From Duganella sp. Root336D2 (lineage in GTDB: Bacteria > Pseudomonadota > Gammaproteobacteria > Burkholderiales > Burkholderiaceae_D): a stretch of DNA of 64,000 bases. Made by a program: the position numbers and the translations under genes. Under the pieces are notes generated by a model. It searched no databases. It saw only the letters and a program-made list of their open reading frames with translations, and was not told the DNA's origin. The stretch covers positions 34,115 to 98,114 of the forward strand of contig NZ_LMDB01000007.1 in assembly GCF_001425005.1 (NCBI RefSeq), given 5' to 3'. Shown piece after piece: positions 62,801-64,000 of this stretch (position 1 is the first letter of the stretch; every line of letters starts with the position of its first letter).

Positions 62801-63130
62801 CAGCGCCGAACCAAAGGCGGCAGCGAGTGCAGCCAGTCCTTGCGGCAAAGGCGGCAGGGTCAGCGGATTGGGCGCACCCGGCAGGGGCAGGAAATTGATC
62901 AGCAGGGCGCCGATGGCGACGCCGGGCAGCAGGCGCGGCCCAAAGGTAACGATGCTGGCCAGGGCGATCCCGGCCGGCAGGAAGAGGGGACTGGCATAAC
63001 CGGGCGCCAGGGACAAGTAGAGGCAGAAGCGCCCGATGACCGCGTAGGCCGCCAGCAGCAGCAGGTTGGCGGCCAGCGTGCGCGGCCAGCCGGGGGAGGG
63101 ATTCTTCACAGAATGGGCGCTCCGGTGCAC
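59852..63130 (-). CDS. MASE1-type membrane sensor with PAS, GGDEF and EAL domains
   Basis: A 1092-residue c-di-GMP enzyme. An N-terminal multi-segment MASE1-like sensor (about residues 20-230) precedes a CHASE-like periplasmic region (about 245-505) and one membrane segment (about 515-535). PAS follows (about 555-665), then GGDEF (about 675-835) with intact Gly746-Phe750 and an RxxD inhibitory site (Arg737-Asp740). EAL (about 855-1088) has Glu874 in EVL plus DDFGTGYSSL and EGVE. Both activities look possible. The EAL end runs into 10-bp repeats. Confidence 0.93.
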   Translation of the reverse strand: MHRSAHSVKNPSPGWPRTLAANLLLLAAYAVIGRFCLYLSLAPGYASPLFLPAGIALASIVTFGPRLLPGVAIGALLINFLPLPGAPNPLTLPPLPQGLAALAAAFGSALQAWLGMLYFRRAIRPEIGAGRDVLRFLLLAVCVTLVSSTLSNGAAAAAGAIAPRDLPTSWLTWWIGDAIGVMLAAPLCWVLFGQPRALWQRRRLLVGVPQLFLVTLCVMLYVLVARWETRQHLEGFRLKAQQVGDLLQSRFSEHERYVFAMARAINRYGRVMSAQGFDKIAHGYLDQRPELLSMAWLRPVSEADRPAFETWARDTIGADFRIIAPSTEPGHSHSHSVHRHAEVPPGEHMVTLFIEPAARRHYQGLDWLAEPVRAQAVREALRSGKPVASAPVMLSMPGEGSGVVLLQAVDPGDGQAAAGMLLLAMQIDTYVNGALAAADFPHIQARLVDRSEPGPTTLVDLMSRAPNEDDYWRKLSLGGRDYELVLAPSAAYMVHQHGWQSWLVLSAGLMLTGLLGALMLLTSGERAQIQQQVKESTIRLREREARLQAILDKAADAILTIGADGLLVSANAAACRLFGYPAEALAGMPLAVLLPEAESDSAPRLLRNIASGATHEHESSGRRHDGSIFPTAISVSEVELPDGNVFVAIVHDLTEQQRAQERIYKLAHHDPLTGLDNRLSLNLRLDQLLAQTRRANGTAAVMFLDLDHFKKINDTHGHATGDQLLVAVADRLRELLREVDTIARLGGDEFIVVTGGNVTPAEASQVAVRIVAALAEPFHLAGKTIHSGTSVGVAMFPPDGHDSAALLRHADTAMYAAKSQGRGNFQFFEAAMNAATHDRLMMENRLWQALERKEFELYLQPQVELATRRVIGAEVLLRWHHPELGMVGPDRFIPIAEESGLILPLGDWVLQQTVGLLRRWQGSLRLAVNLSARQCHGDALLPLLDQLLRESGIDPALLELEITESAAMQDPERSRDLLRELRARGIKVAIDDFGTGYSSLSYLKLFEIDRIKIDRGFVKDIESDPNDAVIVAATIGLAHALGLGVVAEGVETEAQLEFLRSKYCNEAQGYLFARPMPVAEFEALAGRLPEPA

Positions 63131-63307
63131 GGAATAAGTTGACCGATTTTAAAGCAAAAGGTGCAACGCAAAAACAACACTTGCAAATTTGCAGGAGTAG
63201 CCATTACAATCTCGCCCCGAAGCGCACGTCATGCAGCGTTTGCGAAATAAGCAAATAACGATGTTGACAGTGTTGGAAAGTTGCTTCATACTCTGCGGTT
63301 CCTTCGC
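63131..63307. other. Upstream region of tRNA-tuf operon and GGDEF/EAL gene
   Basis: No gene is supported in these 177 bases. They hold a TGCAAATTTGCA palindrome (63182-63193), a possible upstream promoter (TTGCAA 63181-63186, 18-base gap, TACAAT 63205-63210), and the main tRNA promoter at 63264-63292. Confidence 0.5.
63264..63292 (+). promoter_or_regulatory. Promoter of the tRNA-tuf operon
   Basis: A perfect TTGACA (63264-63269) and CATACT (63287-63292) are spaced 17 bases, giving a start near 63299, 9 bases before tRNA-Tyr. The GC-rich sequence after the -10 box resembles stringent-controlled promoters, which fits DksA/ppGpp control. Confidence 0.75.
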
Positions 63308-63393
63308 GGAGGGGTGGCCGAGTGGTTAAAGGCAGCAGACTGTAAATCTGCCCTCTTATGAGTACACTGGTTCGAATCCAGTCCCCTCCACCA
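63308..63393 (+). tRNA. tRNA-Tyr (GTA), CCA encoded
   Basis: The acceptor stem GGAGGGG/CCCCTCC closes a cloverleaf with anticodon stem GCAGA/TCTGC, anticodon GTA at 63342-63344, the long variable arm expected for tRNA-Tyr, and a TTCGAAT T-loop. CCA is encoded at 63391-63393. Confidence 0.98.
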
Positions 63394-63443
63394 AAGCTTG
63401 CAGGTAGCTAAGTGAAGTAGTAGTCGAAAGTAGTCGGAACCTC

Positions 63444-63517
63444 GCGGGTGTAGCTCAATGGTAGAGCTGAAGCCTTCCAAGCTTATGACGAGGGTTCGAT
63501 TCCCTTCACCCGCTCCA
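63444..63517 (+). tRNA. tRNA-Gly (TCC), CCA encoded
   Basis: The acceptor stem GCGGGTG/CACCCGC, D-arm TAGCTCAATGGTAGAGC, anticodon TCC at 63476-63478 and T-loop TTCGATT are all present. The discriminator is T and CCA is encoded at 63515-63517. Confidence 0.98.
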
Positions 63518-63539
63518 TGCAGCACAGTAGTAAAAATAA

Positions 63540-63614
<75 letters not shown>

Positions 63615-63683
63615 GAATTCTGCAGTATCCATCTGATTAGTCGGGCGCGTGCCCAGCAACTCAACATTTGTTAGGAGTCTAAA

Positions 63684-64000
63684 ATGGCAAAAGAAAAGTT
63701 CGAGCGGACTAAGCCGCACGTGAACGTTGGCACCATCGGTCACGTTGACCATGGCAAGACCACCCTGACCGCTGCTATCGCAACCGTCCTGTCGAAGAAA
63801 TTCGGCGGCGAAGCCAAAGCTTACGACCAGATCGACGCTGCTCCAGAAGAAAAAGCACGCGGCATTACCATCAACACCGCCCACGTCGAGTACGAGACTG
63901 CCAACCGTCACTACGCTCACGTTGACTGCCCAGGCCACGCCGACTACATCAAGAACATGATTACCGGTGCTGCGCAGATGGACGGCGCGATCCTGGTTTG
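63684..64000 (+). CDS. tuf: Elongation factor Tu, N-terminal part (3' end outside window)
   Basis: The first 105 residues of the GTPase that delivers aminoacyl-tRNA to the ribosome. [20 protein letters not shown] opens the protein, and the G1 motif GHVDHGKT, switch I region [14 protein letters not shown] and G3 motif DCPGHADY are intact. AGGAG lies 6 bases before the ATG. It follows three tRNA genes after 69 bases, the conserved tRNA-tufB arrangement, so it is probably transcribed from the promoter at 63264. Confidence 0.98.
   Translation, partial: MAKEKFERTKPHVNVGTIGHVDHGKTTLTAAIATVLSKKFGGEAKAYDQIDAAPEEKARGITINTAHVEYETANRHYAHVDCPGHADYIKNMITGAAQMDGAILV

Overview
The window is GC-rich, gene-dense chromosomal DNA from a betaproteobacterium. 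Gene content and order point to Oxalobacteraceae, probably Massilia or a close relative. The evidence is the SAH riboswitch-ahcY-holin-metF unit, the tRNA-Tyr/Gly/Thr-tuf operon, a DksA with a single zinc-finger cysteine, and a Gram-negative envelope gene set (LpxL-type acyltransferases, trimeric porin, TonB receptor, type II secretion). The taxonomic call is inference. I see no insertion sequence, prophage, CRISPR array or rRNA.

Layout. 1-4774: end of a type II secretion cluster (gspE, gspF, a gspC-like gene) overlapping a patatin/beta-barrel gene. 4870-6615: a YceI protein, a membrane-bound winged-helix regulator and a 67-residue protein. 6615-13278: hslU, hslV, a double-STAS protein, dksA, a His-rich COG0523 GTPase, xerC and a DUF484 gene, all on the minus strand. 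13379-18684: porin, Sel1-repeat protein, dapF and two lipid A-type acyltransferases. 18873-22886: the S-adenosylmethionine cycle (metK, ahcY, holin-like protein, metF), with an unusual metK leader, a 35-bp-arm palindrome and an SAH riboswitch. 22873-30579: fau, slt, GST, cca, GNAT, a periplasmic binding protein, a BASS transporter and an Lrp regulator. 30707-35474: hpd and a fused indolepyruvate ferredoxin oxidoreductase, for aromatic amino acid breakdown.

35602-49815 looks like a glycoprotein or mannoprotein utilisation locus: a TonB receptor, a large membrane M48-type protease, an M14 carboxypeptidase and two tandem GH92 alpha-mannosidases on the plus strand, with a convergent secreted HExxH peptidase. 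Three of its genes carry perfect dyads at or just downstream of the predicted -10 box. 49872-54637: ttcA, folB, a pteridine reductase-like SDR, midA, a DnaJ-domain protein and cheW. 54782-63130: a signalling block with an HD-GYP response regulator, a degenerate receiver-TPR protein, an HDOD-GAF protein and a MASE1/PAS/GGDEF/EAL protein. 63308-64000: three tRNAs and the start of tuf.

The best candidates for something undescribed are the metK leader, in which one segment can pair with three alternative partners including the ribosome binding site; the GH92/peptidase locus with its promoter dyads; a short palindromic repeat present twice at gene ends and once in frame inside a coding linker; and the alternating helical-repeat/STAS protein.
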